Origin: Clostridiales bacterium UBA1770 | GTDB lineage: Bacteria > Bacillota > Clostridia > Oscillospirales > CAG-272 | Length of the DNA stretch: 23,844 bases | Direction of reading: 5' to 3' | Assembly (NCBI GenBank): GCA_002315325.1 | Contig: DCGU01000019.1 | Coordinates: 4,121 to 27,964 of the forward strand | Shown here: one piece after another, positions 23,804 through 23,844 of the stretch | Position numbering within the stretch: position 1 is the first letter of the stretch | Layout: each line of letters opens with the position of its first letter | Program-made: the position numbers and the translations under genes | The notes under the pieces: generated by a model | The model's input: the letters and a program-made list of their open reading frames with translations, nothing else | What the model was told of the DNA's origin: nothing | Database searches by the model: none

Positions 23804-23844
23804 TTAATTCGCTTGGTCAATCGTTTTTTCTGTCGTCATGACGA
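23804..23844 (-). CDS. Possible 3' end of a converging gene cut by the window edge
   Basis: Reading the minus strand into the window gives an open frame of 12 full codons ending VMTTEKTIDQAN and a TAA stop at 23804-23806. It is 14 bp from a two-way terminator, which is where the end of a converging gene is expected. Twelve codons are too few to identify anything, and an open frame this short is often chance. Confidence 0.35.
   Translation of the reverse strand, partial: VMTTEKTIDQAN

Noticed and set aside
1..23844. CRISPR arrays, tRNA or rRNA genes, insertion sequences
   Set aside because: Reading both strands I found no regularly spaced repeats, cloverleaf-like tRNA sequence, rRNA core motifs or transposase motifs.

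Overview
The window looks like a chromosomal segment of a Gram-positive, Clostridia-type Bacillota, perhaps an uncultured gut Oscillospirales-like bacterium. Reasons: AddAB (not RecBCD) recombination genes, a stand-alone MsmK/UgpC-type sugar ABC ATPase, strong AGGAGG-like ribosome binding sites, TTGnnn-N17-TATAAT promoters, and intermediate GC. The lineage is inferred from gene content and protein style, not from a marker-gene tree. I see no rRNA, tRNA, CRISPR array, transposase or prophage. There is no obvious new multi-gene defence system. The least explained items are a glycosidase-like protein of no family I recognise, a structured leader before nagB, and a frameshifted polymerase gene.

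Layout, left to right. (1) 60-3277, minus strand: rimM, trmD and a polytopic O-antigen ligase/polymerase-family gene form one operon. The last gene is split by a one-base frameshift in a C4 run at 419-422. (2) 3489-3839, plus strand: yajC, divergent from rimM, with its own promoter and a two-way terminator. (3) 3917-6161, minus strand: an OmpR-type response regulator and its histidine kinase, overlapping by 14 nt. (4) 6442-14091, plus strand: a QueG-family Fe-S protein overlaps addB, which is followed by addA. (5) 14206-15665, minus strand: nagB followed by a ThuA-fold gene that starts with TTG. They are transcribed from a good promoter through a leader with competing hairpins. (6) 15906-17018, minus strand: an msmK-like ABC ATPase with its own terminator. 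(7) 17217-20132, minus strand: an RsuA-family pseudouridine synthase and tex. (8) 20333-23735, plus strand: a GH127-type beta-L-arabinofuranosidase and an unassigned TIM-barrel glycosidase-like protein, ended by a perfect hairpin terminator. The last 41 bases may hold the 3' end of a converging minus-strand gene.

Functionally, most of the window is housekeeping: tRNA and rRNA modification, ribosome maturation, protein export, DNA break repair, and the transcription/RNA-associated factor Tex. Mixed in are carbohydrate functions: amino-sugar entry to glycolysis (NagB), energising of sugar import (MsmK), and cytoplasmic hydrolysis of arabinosides (the GH127 pair). MsmK has no permease genes beside it, so it probably serves transporters encoded elsewhere. 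Neither glycosidase has a signal peptide, so they should act on imported oligosaccharides.

No stretch without a gene exceeds about 280 bases. The intergenic regions mostly carry promoters, hairpins and terminators, which are listed individually.
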